The translations under genes and the position numbers were made by a program. Positions 1-5,941 of a stretch of 11,310 nucleotides of DNA are shown here, one piece after another (position 1 is the stretch's first letter; the number at the start of each line of letters is the position of its first letter). This DNA comes from Candidatus Izemoplasmatales bacterium (GTDB lineage: Bacteria; Bacillota_I; Bacilli_A; Izemoplasmatales; Hujiaoplasmataceae). The notes below the pieces were generated by a model. The model had not been told where the DNA came from. It was given only the letters and a program-made list of their open reading frames with translations, and made no database searches. Where the stretch lies: positions 1-11,310 of the forward strand of contig JBAZNL010000027.1 in NCBI GenBank assembly GCA_041649275.1, in the 5' to 3' direction.

Positions 1-879
1 GGCAAGATCGTGCCGCTCGAATACACCCTCAAGACCGGCGACGTGGTCGAGATCAAGACCTCGCAGAACGCCGTCGGTCCGAACGACAACTGGCTCAAGA
101 TCGCCAAGACCAGCAACGCCCGCGCCAAGATCAAGAACTTCCTGAACAAGCAGAAGCGCGACTACCTCGTCGAGAAGGGCAGGGAGGACTTCGAGGCCGA
201 ACTCGAGAACCGCCGCGTCAAGGTCGAACTCACCGACGAGACCTGCGCGAAGCTGTTCGAACTCAAGGGCGTCAAGTCGATCGAGGACATGTACTTCGAG
301 ATCGGCAAGAACATCCTTTCCCCGATCAGCGCGATCAACGCCCTCGCCGGCCGCGACGTCGTCACCGAGGAACAGCTGATCGAAGCGATCAACAAGGTCC
401 CGGAGACGAAGCGCGCGCAGAAGACGCGCACCGTCCACAACGACGTGAACATCGTCGTCGAGGGCCTCACCAACCCGTCCGTGAAGCTCGCGCACTGCTG
501 CACGCCGGTGCTCGGCGACGACATCGTCGGCTACGTCACGAAGGGCGCCGGGATCGCCGTCCACAGAAGGAACTGCAAGAACGTCGCGAAGTTCGAGCAG
601 GAACGCCTGCTCGACGTCTTCTGGGGCGACAACACCCTCCGCAAGTACGAGACGATGATCCGGATCACGGTCCAGAACCGCGACAACATCCTCGCCGAGA
701 TCATCAACACCGCCACCTCCAACAAGGGCAAGATCACCCAGGTCCAGGCCCAGGTGAACCGCTCCAAGGAAGGCATCATCAAGCTCAAGATGGAGGTCGG
801 CAACCTCCTCGAGCTCGATACGATCGTGACCGCGATCGGGCGCATCCGCGACGTCTATTCGATCGAGAGGATCGCCTGA
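1..879 (+). CDS. rel: Rel/SpoT (p)ppGpp synthetase/hydrolase, C-terminal part (5' truncated by window)
   Basis: This is the regulatory half of a bifunctional stringent-response enzyme that makes and degrades (p)ppGpp on starved ribosomes. Only 292 residues are present because the gene enters from the left edge. The first visible residues (GKIVPLEYTLKTGDVVEI) are the end of the TGS domain, so the synthetase and hydrolase domains are outside the window. A helical region follows (about 25-150). Then comes the conserved-cysteine segment at 163-192, with LAHCCTPV, GDDIVGYVT and VHRRNC; Cys166, Cys167, His188 and Cys192 are in place. A C-terminal ACT/RRM domain spans about 217-292. These elements contact the ribosome and tRNA in known Rel proteins. 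A GTG in frame at base 10 is internal, not a start. The stop overlaps the dtd start (TGATG), as in the Rel-dtd order of many Bacillota. A SpoT/RelA name would depend on the missing part; Rel fits a Gram-positive-like context. Confidence 0.95.
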   Translation, partial: GKIVPLEYTLKTGDVVEIKTSQNAVGPNDNWLKIAKTSNARAKIKNFLNKQKRDYLVEKGREDFEAELENRRVKVELTDETCAKLFELKGVKSIEDMYFEIGKNILSPISAINALAGRDVVTEEQLIEAINKVPETKRAQKTRTVHNDVNIVVEGLTNPSVKLAHCCTPVLGDDIVGYVTKGAGIAVHRRNCKNVAKFEQERLLDVFWGDNTLRKYETMIRITVQNRDNILAEIINTATSNKGKITQVQAQVNRSKEGIIKLKMEVGNLLELDTIVTAIGRIRDVYSIERIA

Positions 880-1334
880 TGAAGGTCGTCGTCCAGCGCG
901 TCTCGCGCGCATCCGTCGCCGTCGACGGAACCGTCGTCGGCTCGATCGGGAAGGGCTACGTCCTGCTCGTCGGCTTCGCCCAAGGCGACACGATCGCCGA
1001 GGTGATGCGGGCCGCCCGCAAGATCGCCCTCCTCCGCGTCTTCTCCGACGAGGCGGGCAGGCTCAACAAGAACGTCACCGAGGCGGGGGGCGCGATCCTC
1101 TCGATCTCGCAGTTCACCCTCTACGGCGACGTTTCCGAGGGAAACCGTCCGAGTTTCACGAAGGCGCTCGCCGGCCGCGAGGCCGAACCGCTCTTCGACG
1201 CCTTCAACTTCGAACTGTCGAAGACCTACGGGATCCATGTCGAGACCGGCGTCTTCGGCGCCCATATGGCCGTCGATCTCGAAAACGACGGACCGGTCAC
1301 GATCCTCGCCGCCTTCGAGCGCGAAGGATTGTGA
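879..1334 (+). CDS. dtd: D-aminoacyl-tRNA deacylase
   Basis: This cytoplasmic enzyme hydrolyses D-amino acids, and glycine mischarged on tRNA(Ala), from tRNA, protecting translation. The 151-residue length is normal for the family. It opens with the typical MKVVVQRVSRASV. It carries the first active-site motif SQFTLYGD at 77-84, the family segment GNRPSFTKA at 88-96, and the Gly-cisPro motif in NDGPVT (136-141), which excludes L-aminoacyl substrates. The start overlaps the Rel stop by one base, so it is probably translated by coupling and co-transcribed with rel. A new promoter begins at the base right after its stop codon, and no terminator is visible between them. Function is confident from the two signature motifs together with position after rel. 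Confidence 0.97.
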   Translation: MKVVVQRVSRASVAVDGTVVGSIGKGYVLLVGFAQGDTIAEVMRAARKIALLRVFSDEAGRLNKNVTEAGGAILSISQFTLYGDVSEGNRPSFTKALAGREAEPLFDAFNFELSKTYGIHVETGVFGAHMAVDLENDGPVTILAAFEREGL

Positions 1335-1363
1335 TTGACTAAGAACTTCAAAGCGATTATAAT
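1335..1363 (+). promoter_or_regulatory. Sigma-A-type promoter for the acyl carrier protein gene
   Basis: A TTGACT -35 box at 1335-1340 is separated by exactly 17 bases from a perfect TATAAT -10 box at 1358-1363. Transcription would start near 1370, giving a leader of about 35 bases before the ATG at 1405. The -35 box begins immediately after the dtd stop codon. The area is AT-rich in an otherwise GC-rich window, which supports a real promoter. Confidence 0.88.
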
Positions 1364-1404
1364 AATACTATATGCGTAAGCAACCACCATCCGGAGGAAT
1401 CGAT

Positions 1405-1665
1405 ATGGACAAGAAGCAGATCGTCTTTGAAAAGATCAAGGAAATCATCATCCAGGAACTCGGCGTCAAGCCCGAGAAGATCGTCCTGAACGCCGCCCTC
1501 GCCGACGACTTCGGCGCCGACTCGCTCGACGCCCTCGAACTCTTCAACCAGATCGAAAGCGAGTTCCTCGTCTCGATCTCGGACGAGGCCGCGACCAAGA
1601 TGAAGGACGTCTCCGACCTCGTCGACTACGTCCTCGAGCACGTGAACGCCAAGTATTTCGGATAA
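1405..1665 (+). CDS. acpP: Acyl carrier protein
   Basis: This small carrier holds growing acyl chains on a 4'-phosphopantetheine arm for fatty acid synthesis in the cytoplasm. The protein is 86 residues, acidic and helical. It has the attachment motif GADSLDALEL with the modified serine at residue 40 (DSL) and the following acidic helix II. The ATG at 1405 is chosen because GGAGGA (1393-1398) sits six bases upstream. An in-frame ATG at 1372 would lie at the expected transcription start and is not credible. The gene has its own promoter and terminator, so it appears monocistronic. It is not next to fab genes but between dtd and hisS. Helix III (SDEAATKMKDVSDLVDYV) differs somewhat from the usual PDEEAEKI-type sequence, so a specialised carrier cannot be excluded; general AcpP is still the best call. 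Confidence 0.92.
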   Translation: MDKKQIVFEKIKEIIIQELGVKPEKIVLNAALADDFGADSLDALELFNQIESEFLVSISDEAATKMKDVSDLVDYVLEHVNAKYFG

Positions 1666-1703
1666 ACCCAAACGAATCGGAAAGAAACCTCTCACCGGAG
1701 GAT

Positions 1704-1732
1704 GTCGTCCTTGCACAGAGGGCGGCTTTTTT
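1704..1732 (+). terminator. Intrinsic terminator after the acyl carrier protein gene, just upstream of hisS
   Basis: GTCGTCCT (1704-1711) pairs with AGGGCGGC (1719-1726) over eight base pairs, including two G-U pairs, around a seven-base loop. The T-run TTTTTT (1727-1732) follows at once. It lies 39 bases after the acp stop and ends 19 bases before the hisS ATG. There is no visible promoter between it and hisS, so readthrough or attenuation may feed hisS. Confidence 0.72.
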
Positions 1733-1751
1733 CTTACAAAGGAGCACACTC

Positions 1752-3071
1752 ATGATCGTCAAAATCAAGGGAACCCAGGACATCCTGCCGGACGAATCGT
1801 CCCGCTGGCAGGAACTCGAAACCGTCATCCGGAACGTCTCCGCCCTGTACGACTTCAAGGAGATCCGCACGCCGATCTTCGAGGCGAGCGAACTCTACCA
1901 CCGCGGCGTCGGCGAAGGCACCGACATCGTGAAGAAGGAGACCTACGACTTCGCCGACCGCGGCGACCGGATGGTCACGCTCCGTCCCGAGGGGACCGCG
2001 GGCGTCGTCCGCGCGGTCGTCGAGAACAAGCTCTACGCCGACCCCTCGCTCCCGCTCAAGCTCTACTACGTCGGACCGATGTTCCGCTACGAGCGTCCCC
2101 AGAAGGGACGCCAGCGCCAGTTCCATCAGTTCGGCGCGGAAGCGCTCGGCTCGACCTCGCCGCAGACCGACGCCGAGATGATCGCCTACGCCGTCACGAC
2201 CCTGAAGGCGCTCCGCCTTCCGAACGTGAAGGTCAAGGTCAACTCGCTCGGCGGGAAGGAATCGAAGGAAAGCTACCGCACGCGGCTCCTCTCCTACCTC
2301 GAGCCGGCCGTCGGCGGCCTCTGCCCCGACTGCCAGCAGCGCTACAAGGAGAATCCGCTTCGCGTCCTCGACTGCAAGGTCGACCGCGAGAATCCGGTGC
2401 TGAAGGACGCCCCGAAGCCCCTCGACGACTTGAACGCCGCCGATCGGACGCACTTCGAGACGGTCCTTTCCTACCTCGACGCGATGCACGTCGCATACGA
2501 GGTCGACAAGTCGCTCGTGCGCGGCCTCGACTACTACACCCGCACCGTCTTCGAACTCGAGGCTGATTTGCCTTCGCTCGGCGCCCAGGCGACGCTCGGC
2601 GGCGGCGGCCGCTACGACGACCTCGTCGAAGGCCTCGACGGCCCGGCGTTCCCGGCGGTCGGCTTCGCCTTCGGGATGGAGCGCCTCCTGCTCGCCCGCG
2701 AGGCCGTCGACCAAGGCAAGCGCGACGAGTCGATCCACGTCTTCCTGATCGCCCTCGGCGACGCCGCCCGGCCGAAGGTCATGGAACTGATGACCGGCCT
2801 CCGCCACGGCGGGCTGATCTGCGACGCCGACTTCATGGACCGCCCCCTCAAGGGCCAGTTCAAGCAGGCCGAGCGCCTCGGCGCGGCCTACACCGTGATC
2901 CTCGGCGAGACCGAGGTCGCAAACGGCACCGCGAACGTCAAGGACGCGAAGACCGGCGAACAGACGACGGTGAACCAGACCGAGCTCTACGGCTGGCTCG
3001 TCGACCGCTTCCGGGCGCAGGAGCATTCCTGTTCCGGCGACTGCGGGGACTGCGGCGAAGATTGCCATTAA
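1752..3071 (+). CDS. hisS: Histidyl-tRNA synthetase with cysteine-rich C-terminal tail
   Basis: This class II synthetase charges tRNA(His) with histidine in an ATP-dependent reaction. It is 439 residues, slightly longer than typical bacterial enzymes (about 420). The N-terminus KGTQDILPDES is characteristic. LRPEGTA (78-83) and the motif 2 stretch FRYERPQKGRQRQFHQFG (111-128) follow. The histidine-binding segment VRGLDYYTRT spans 256-265, GGGGRYDDLV spans 283-292, and motif 3 GFAFGMERL spans 304-312. The anticodon-binding domain occupies roughly 328-420. An internal CPDC (191-194) plus Cys208 is seen in many Gram-positive HisRS. The odd part is the end: after RFRAQE there is a tail with Cys427, Cys431, Cys434 and Cys438 and two histidines. 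AAAGGAG at 1738-1744 sets the start. No aspS follows, unlike in Bacillus. Confidence 0.97.
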   Translation: MIVKIKGTQDILPDESSRWQELETVIRNVSALYDFKEIRTPIFEASELYHRGVGEGTDIVKKETYDFADRGDRMVTLRPEGTAGVVRAVVENKLYADPSLPLKLYYVGPMFRYERPQKGRQRQFHQFGAEALGSTSPQTDAEMIAYAVTTLKALRLPNVKVKVNSLGGKESKESYRTRLLSYLEPAVGGLCPDCQQRYKENPLRVLDCKVDRENPVLKDAPKPLDDLNAADRTHFETVLSYLDAMHVAYEVDKSLVRGLDYYTRTVFELEADLPSLGAQATLGGGGRYDDLVEGLDGPAFPAVGFAFGMERLLLAREAVDQGKRDESIHVFLIALGDAARPKVMELMTGLRHGGLICDADFMDRPLKGQFKQAERLGAAYTVILGETEVANGTANVKDAKTGEQTTVNQTELYGWLVDRFRAQEHSCSGDCGDCGEDCH

Positions 3072-3104
3072 TCGCCTAAATGGGTGTTTTTTTGGCCGCC
3101 GTTA

Positions 3105-3113
3105 TGCTATAAT
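3105..3113 (+). promoter_or_regulatory. Extended -10 promoter for the AI-2E permease gene
   Basis: TGCTATAAT (3105-3113) combines the TG extension with a perfect TATAAT. The position 17 bases upstream is only a T-rich stretch (TGTTTT, 3085-3090), so the -35 box is weak, as expected for extended -10 promoters. Transcription would start near 3120, giving a very short leader before the TTG at 3138. The surrounding GTTATGnTATA context recurs at the promoter near 10301. Confidence 0.7.
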
Positions 3114-3137
3114 CAAACAGGACGGGGCGTGATTCCA

Positions 3138-4262
3138 TTGAAAAAGAAACTCTTTTCCGACGACAATCTGAACCGCGCGATCAAGATCCTGGCGATCGTC
3201 CTCCTGACGCTCGCCGTCTTCTTCATGGCGACGCAGTTCAAGGACCTGTGGACCTGGATCACCGACGCCGTCAAGGCCGTGATCGTCCCGGTCGCGGTCG
3301 CCTACCTGATCGCGCTCATCCTCTTCCCGCTCATCAAGTACCTCGAGAAGAAGGGCATCGGGCCGCGCTGGCTCTCGCTCGCGATCGTCTTCATCCTCGC
3401 CGCCGGCATCGTCTTCGGGGCGTTCTTCTTCCTCGTCCCGATGCTCATCGACGAAATCAACGGCTTCTTCACCGACGACTGGAACAAGATCGTCCAGTAC
3501 GTCACGGTCGACCTCCGCACCGACTTCATCCTCGGCGAGGACATCTACGACCAGATCAGCGCCTACCTGCAGGACACCGACATCCTGAACAACCTCGTGA
3601 CCGGGCTCGTCCCGTCGCTCCTTTCGGCGCTCACGAACGTGCTGCTTCCGATCGTGACGACGGTCGCGATCCTGCCGATGATGCTCATCTTCTACCTCCT
3701 CGACTACGAGATGATCGGCGAGCGCCTGCGCTCGCTCATCCCGGCGAAGCACGAGAAGGCCGCCGCCGACCTCGGCGGCCGCCTGAACGCCACCGTCGGC
3801 GCCTATCTCCGCGGCCAGCTGATCCTGATGATCGCGATCGGCACGGTCGCGACGATCATCTACAAGCTGATCGGCCTCGAGTACTTCTACCTGTTCGGCC
3901 TCCTCGTCGGCATCTGCAACATCATCCCGTACTTCGGGTCGATCATGTCCGCGATTCCGCCGATCATCTTCGCCTTCATCGCCAATTCCGGCCCCGGCCC
4001 GCTGATCGTGCTCGCCGTGAACGTCGGTCTCCAGACGGTCGAAGGCAACATCTTCCAGCCGATCATCATGGGCAAGCAGCTCGAGATGCATCCGCTCGTG
4101 ATCATCATCTCGATCCTCTTCTTCGGATCCCTCTTCGGCGGAATCGGCGTCATCTTCGCCTCGCCGATCGCGGCCTCGATCCGCGTCTTCTTCGAGTTCT
4201 TCAAGGAGCGCCGGGCGCAGCGCGAAAGCCGCGAGACGCCTGAAAAGGCGGTCGGTCCCTGA
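3138..4262 (+). CDS. AI-2E family (DUF20/YtvI-like) membrane permease
   Basis: This is a polytopic inner-membrane protein of the AI-2E/PerM family, whose members include proposed signal exporters, Na+/H+ antiporters and permeases of unknown cargo. About eight hydrophobic segments are visible, near 14-31, 43-66, 77-102, 158-188 (probably two), 226-260, 262-283 and 286-347. A soluble loop separates them at 103-157. The family signature is clear late in the protein: NIIPYFGSIMSAIPP (261-275), then LQTVEGNIFQPIIMGKQLEMHP (299-319) and GGIGVIFASPIAA (334-346). The start is uncertain. An upstream in-frame ATG at 3084 lies in front of the promoter and cannot be used. GTG at 3129 has no spacing to the G-rich stretch 3124-3127, so TTG at 3138 (374 residues, Lys-rich N-terminus) is preferred. 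Its stop overlaps the next ATG. The substrate cannot be assigned from sequence. Confidence 0.88.
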   Translation: MKKKLFSDDNLNRAIKILAIVLLTLAVFFMATQFKDLWTWITDAVKAVIVPVAVAYLIALILFPLIKYLEKKGIGPRWLSLAIVFILAAGIVFGAFFFLVPMLIDEINGFFTDDWNKIVQYVTVDLRTDFILGEDIYDQISAYLQDTDILNNLVTGLVPSLLSALTNVLLPIVTTVAILPMMLIFYLLDYEMIGERLRSLIPAKHEKAAADLGGRLNATVGAYLRGQLILMIAIGTVATIIYKLIGLEYFYLFGLLVGICNIIPYFGSIMSAIPPIIFAFIANSGPGPLIVLAVNVGLQTVEGNIFQPIIMGKQLEMHPLVIIISILFFGSLFGGIGVIFASPIAASIRVFFEFFKERRAQRESRETPEKAVGP

Positions 4263-4702
4263 TGATCAAGAGCGGTTCGAAGGGGCGCATCTATTCGCTC
4301 TATGAGATCTCGGTGATCCTGTTCTACGCCTCCGCGATCGCCTTCATCCCGTTCGTGCTGGTGGTCACCTACATCTTCGACCTCGACCAGTCGCTCGACA
4401 TCGACCACTTCATCCTCTGGCTGCTCGTCGCCGACGCCGTCGGCCTGGCCGCCGGGACGGCGGGACTGCTTGTCCGCAAGGACAAGCTCAAGCGCCGCGT
4501 CAAGCCCGCGTACCGCGGCGAGTTCGTCTACCTGATGGCCATCTCCGCCTTCGCCGTCCTCGGTTTCGTCGTCTTCTTCGACTACCTCGGCGGGGACCGC
4601 GCCTACATCGCGAACCTGCTCGTCGTGATCACGGTCCTGCTCGTCTACATCCTCATCCATCTCGGCCGCCGTTTTTTCAAATTCGACTATATGAAAAAGT
4701 GA
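4262..4702 (+). CDS. Hypothetical four-helix membrane protein
   Basis: I do not recognise this 146-residue protein. It has four hydrophobic segments at about 14-39, 50-72, 87-109 and 115-136. A basic loop separates helices 2 and 3 (VRKDKLKRRVKP, 71-82) and the end is basic (GRRFFKFDYMKK), so both should face the cytoplasm. No catalytic or metal-binding motif is visible. The ATG overlaps the stop of the permease gene by one base, and a terminator begins in its own stop codon. It is therefore the last gene of a two-gene unit and may work with the permease or simply share its transcript. Codon use matches its neighbours, which argues that it is a real, resident gene. Confidence 0.75.
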   Translation: MIKSGSKGRIYSLYEISVILFYASAIAFIPFVLVVTYIFDLDQSLDIDHFILWLLVADAVGLAAGTAGLLVRKDKLKRRVKPAYRGEFVYLMAISAFAVLGFVVFFDYLGGDRAYIANLLVVITVLLVYILIHLGRRFFKFDYMKK

Positions 4703-4726
4703 AGGCTGCTTCCCGCAGCCTTTCTT
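4702..4726 (+). terminator. Intrinsic terminator overlapping the membrane protein stop codon
   Basis: AAGGCTGC (4702-4709) pairs perfectly with GCAGCCTT (4715-4722) around the loop TTCCC, and the 3' side runs into TTTCTT. It ends the permease/membrane protein unit. The tcdA ribosome binding site starts only a few bases later, leaving no room for a promoter between them. Confidence 0.82.
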
Positions 4727-4740
4727 GTTAGGAGCCGCCC

Positions 4741-5430
4741 ATGTCCCTCACCCGTCTCGAAGCCCTCGTCGGAACAAGAAACCTCGTGCGCCTGCGCACG
4801 TTGACCGTGCTCGTCTGCGGCCTCGGCGGCGTCGGCTCCTTCGCCGCGGAGGCGCTCGCCCGCTCCGGCCTCGGACGCCTCGTCCTCGCCGACTGCGACG
4901 TCGTCGACGAAACCAACAAAAACCGCCAGCTCGTCGCGCTATCGTCCACCGTCGGACAAAGGAAGACCGCCGTGATGGCAAGACGCGTGAGGGACATCGA
5001 CCCCGCCGTCGACGTCCGGCTCTTCGAGGAACGCATCGACAGCACCAATCTCGACCGGCTCCTCGACCCGCGCCCCGACTACGTCGTCGACGCGATCGAC
5101 GACGTCCCCGCGAAGGTCGCCCTGATCGCCCGCTGCGCCGCCCTCGGGATCAAAGTCGTCTCCTCGGCCGGCTTCGCCAACAAGCGCCATCCCGAGCTGA
5201 TCCGGATCGATGCGCTCGAGAAGACGTCCGTCGACCCGCTCGCGCGCGTCCTCCGATCCCGCCTAAGGGCGCTCCGCGTGCCTTTGTCCGTCCCGATCGT
5301 CTGGTCGACGGAATCCCCGTCGGTCCCGAAGACGCCCGGCATCCGGCTCGGCTCCTGCGCCACCGTGCCGTCCGCGGCCGGACTGTTCCTCGCATCGAAG
5401 GTTCTGAACGACATCCTGGAGGAGGAATGA
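4741..5430 (+). CDS. tcdA: tRNA threonylcarbamoyladenosine dehydratase
   Basis: This ATP-dependent enzyme of the ThiF/MoeB/E1-like superfamily cyclises t6A37 to ct6A in ANN-reading tRNAs. Its 229 residues form one Rossmann-type domain with the nucleotide-binding GLGGVGS at 27-33 and the acidic strand end LADCDVVDETN (49-59). The family pair N61-R62-Q63 and the adenylation-fold segment DAIDDVPAK (117-125) follow. KTSVDPLARVLRSRLR (161-176) matches the TcdA-specific region rather than MoeB or ThiF, and no CxxC zinc pair typical of MoeB is present. GSCATVPSAAGL (204-215) closes the fold. AGGAG at 4730-4734, six bases before the ATG, supports the start. It opens a dense co-directional run continuing to the RluD-like gene. 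Confidence 0.93.
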   Translation: MSLTRLEALVGTRNLVRLRTLTVLVCGLGGVGSFAAEALARSGLGRLVLADCDVVDETNKNRQLVALSSTVGQRKTAVMARRVRDIDPAVDVRLFEERIDSTNLDRLLDPRPDYVVDAIDDVPAKVALIARCAALGIKVVSSAGFANKRHPELIRIDALEKTSVDPLARVLRSRLRALRVPLSVPIVWSTESPSVPKTPGIRLGSCATVPSAAGLFLASKVLNDILEEE

Positions 5431-5434
5431 AACG

Positions 5435-5941
5435 ATGAAGACACTCATTATCGCCGGCGGCTGTTTCTGGGGCGTCGAGGCGTACTATCGCAAACTCAAG
5501 GGGGTCGTCGACACCGAGGTCGGCTATACCGACGCCCCCGGTCCGAACCCGACCTACCGCGACGTCTGCCAGGGCTCCGGCCACGTGGAAGCCTGCCGGA
5601 TCGTCTACGACGAGACGGCCCTGCCCCTCGCCAAGGTCCTCGAGCACTTCTTCCGGATCGTCGATCCGACACAGAAGGACGAGCAGGGCCACGACAGGGG
5701 CGCGCAGTATCGCAACGGCATCTACTACGTCGATCCCGCCGACCGGGCGGAGATCGAGGCGTACGTCGCCGCCGTGAAGGCGCGTTACAGAAAGCCGGTC
5801 CACACCTACGTCAAGGCGGCCGCGCCGTTCTACGACGCCGAAACGTACCACCAGGACTATCTCGAGAAGAACCCGGGCGGATACTGCCACGTGAACATGG
5901 CGCTCCTCCGTCCCGAGGAGAAGAAGGAGGAATACCGATGA
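5435..5941 (+). CDS. msrA: Peptide methionine-(S)-S-oxide reductase
   Basis: This enzyme repairs oxidised methionine (S-epimer) in proteins and free form, with electrons usually from thioredoxin. The 168-residue sequence starts with the catalytic motif GGCFWGVEA, with nucleophile Cys10. The substrate-pocket signature YRDVCQGSGHVEA (41-53) follows, and the conserved F-YDAETYHQDYLEKNPGGYC block lies near the C-terminus. Cys151 in GYC is a possible resolving residue; Cys45 and Cys54 are alternatives. The family normally reads GxTGHxE; here it is GSGHVE. GGAGGAGGAA at 5418-5427, inside the end of tcdA, provides the ribosome binding site. No MsrB domain is fused or adjacent, so repair of the R-epimer must be encoded elsewhere if present. 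Its stop overlaps the psuG start (ATGA), implying translational coupling. Confidence 0.95.
   Translation: MKTLIIAGGCFWGVEAYYRKLKGVVDTEVGYTDAPGPNPTYRDVCQGSGHVEACRIVYDETALPLAKVLEHFFRIVDPTQKDEQGHDRGAQYRNGIYYVDPADRAEIEAYVAAVKARYRKPVHTYVKAAAPFYDAETYHQDYLEKNPGGYCHVNMALLRPEEKKEEYR

Noticed and set aside
1372..1404. Upstream ATG for the acyl carrier protein
   Set aside because: It falls at the predicted transcription start and lacks a ribosome binding site; ATG 1405 has GGAGGA at good spacing.
1666..1751. T-box riboswitch upstream of hisS
   Set aside because: The spacer is 86 bases, and the AGGGTGGNACCGCG antiterminator element and specifier stem are missing.
1734..3068. A 444-codon open frame on the - strand across hisS
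   Set aside because: It mirrors hisS; the translation is rich in repetitive Glu/Arg/Val/Asp, as expected when GC-rich codons are read antisense. It has no recognisable domain.
3102..4091. Long - strand open frame across the permease gene
   Set aside because: Low-complexity Asp/Glu/Arg composition produced by antisense reading of GC-rich codons; the + strand gene has clear family motifs.
3248..4243. A 331-codon + strand open frame in another phase of the permease gene
   Set aside because: Arg/Pro/His-rich low-complexity translation, an out-of-frame shadow of a well-supported membrane protein.
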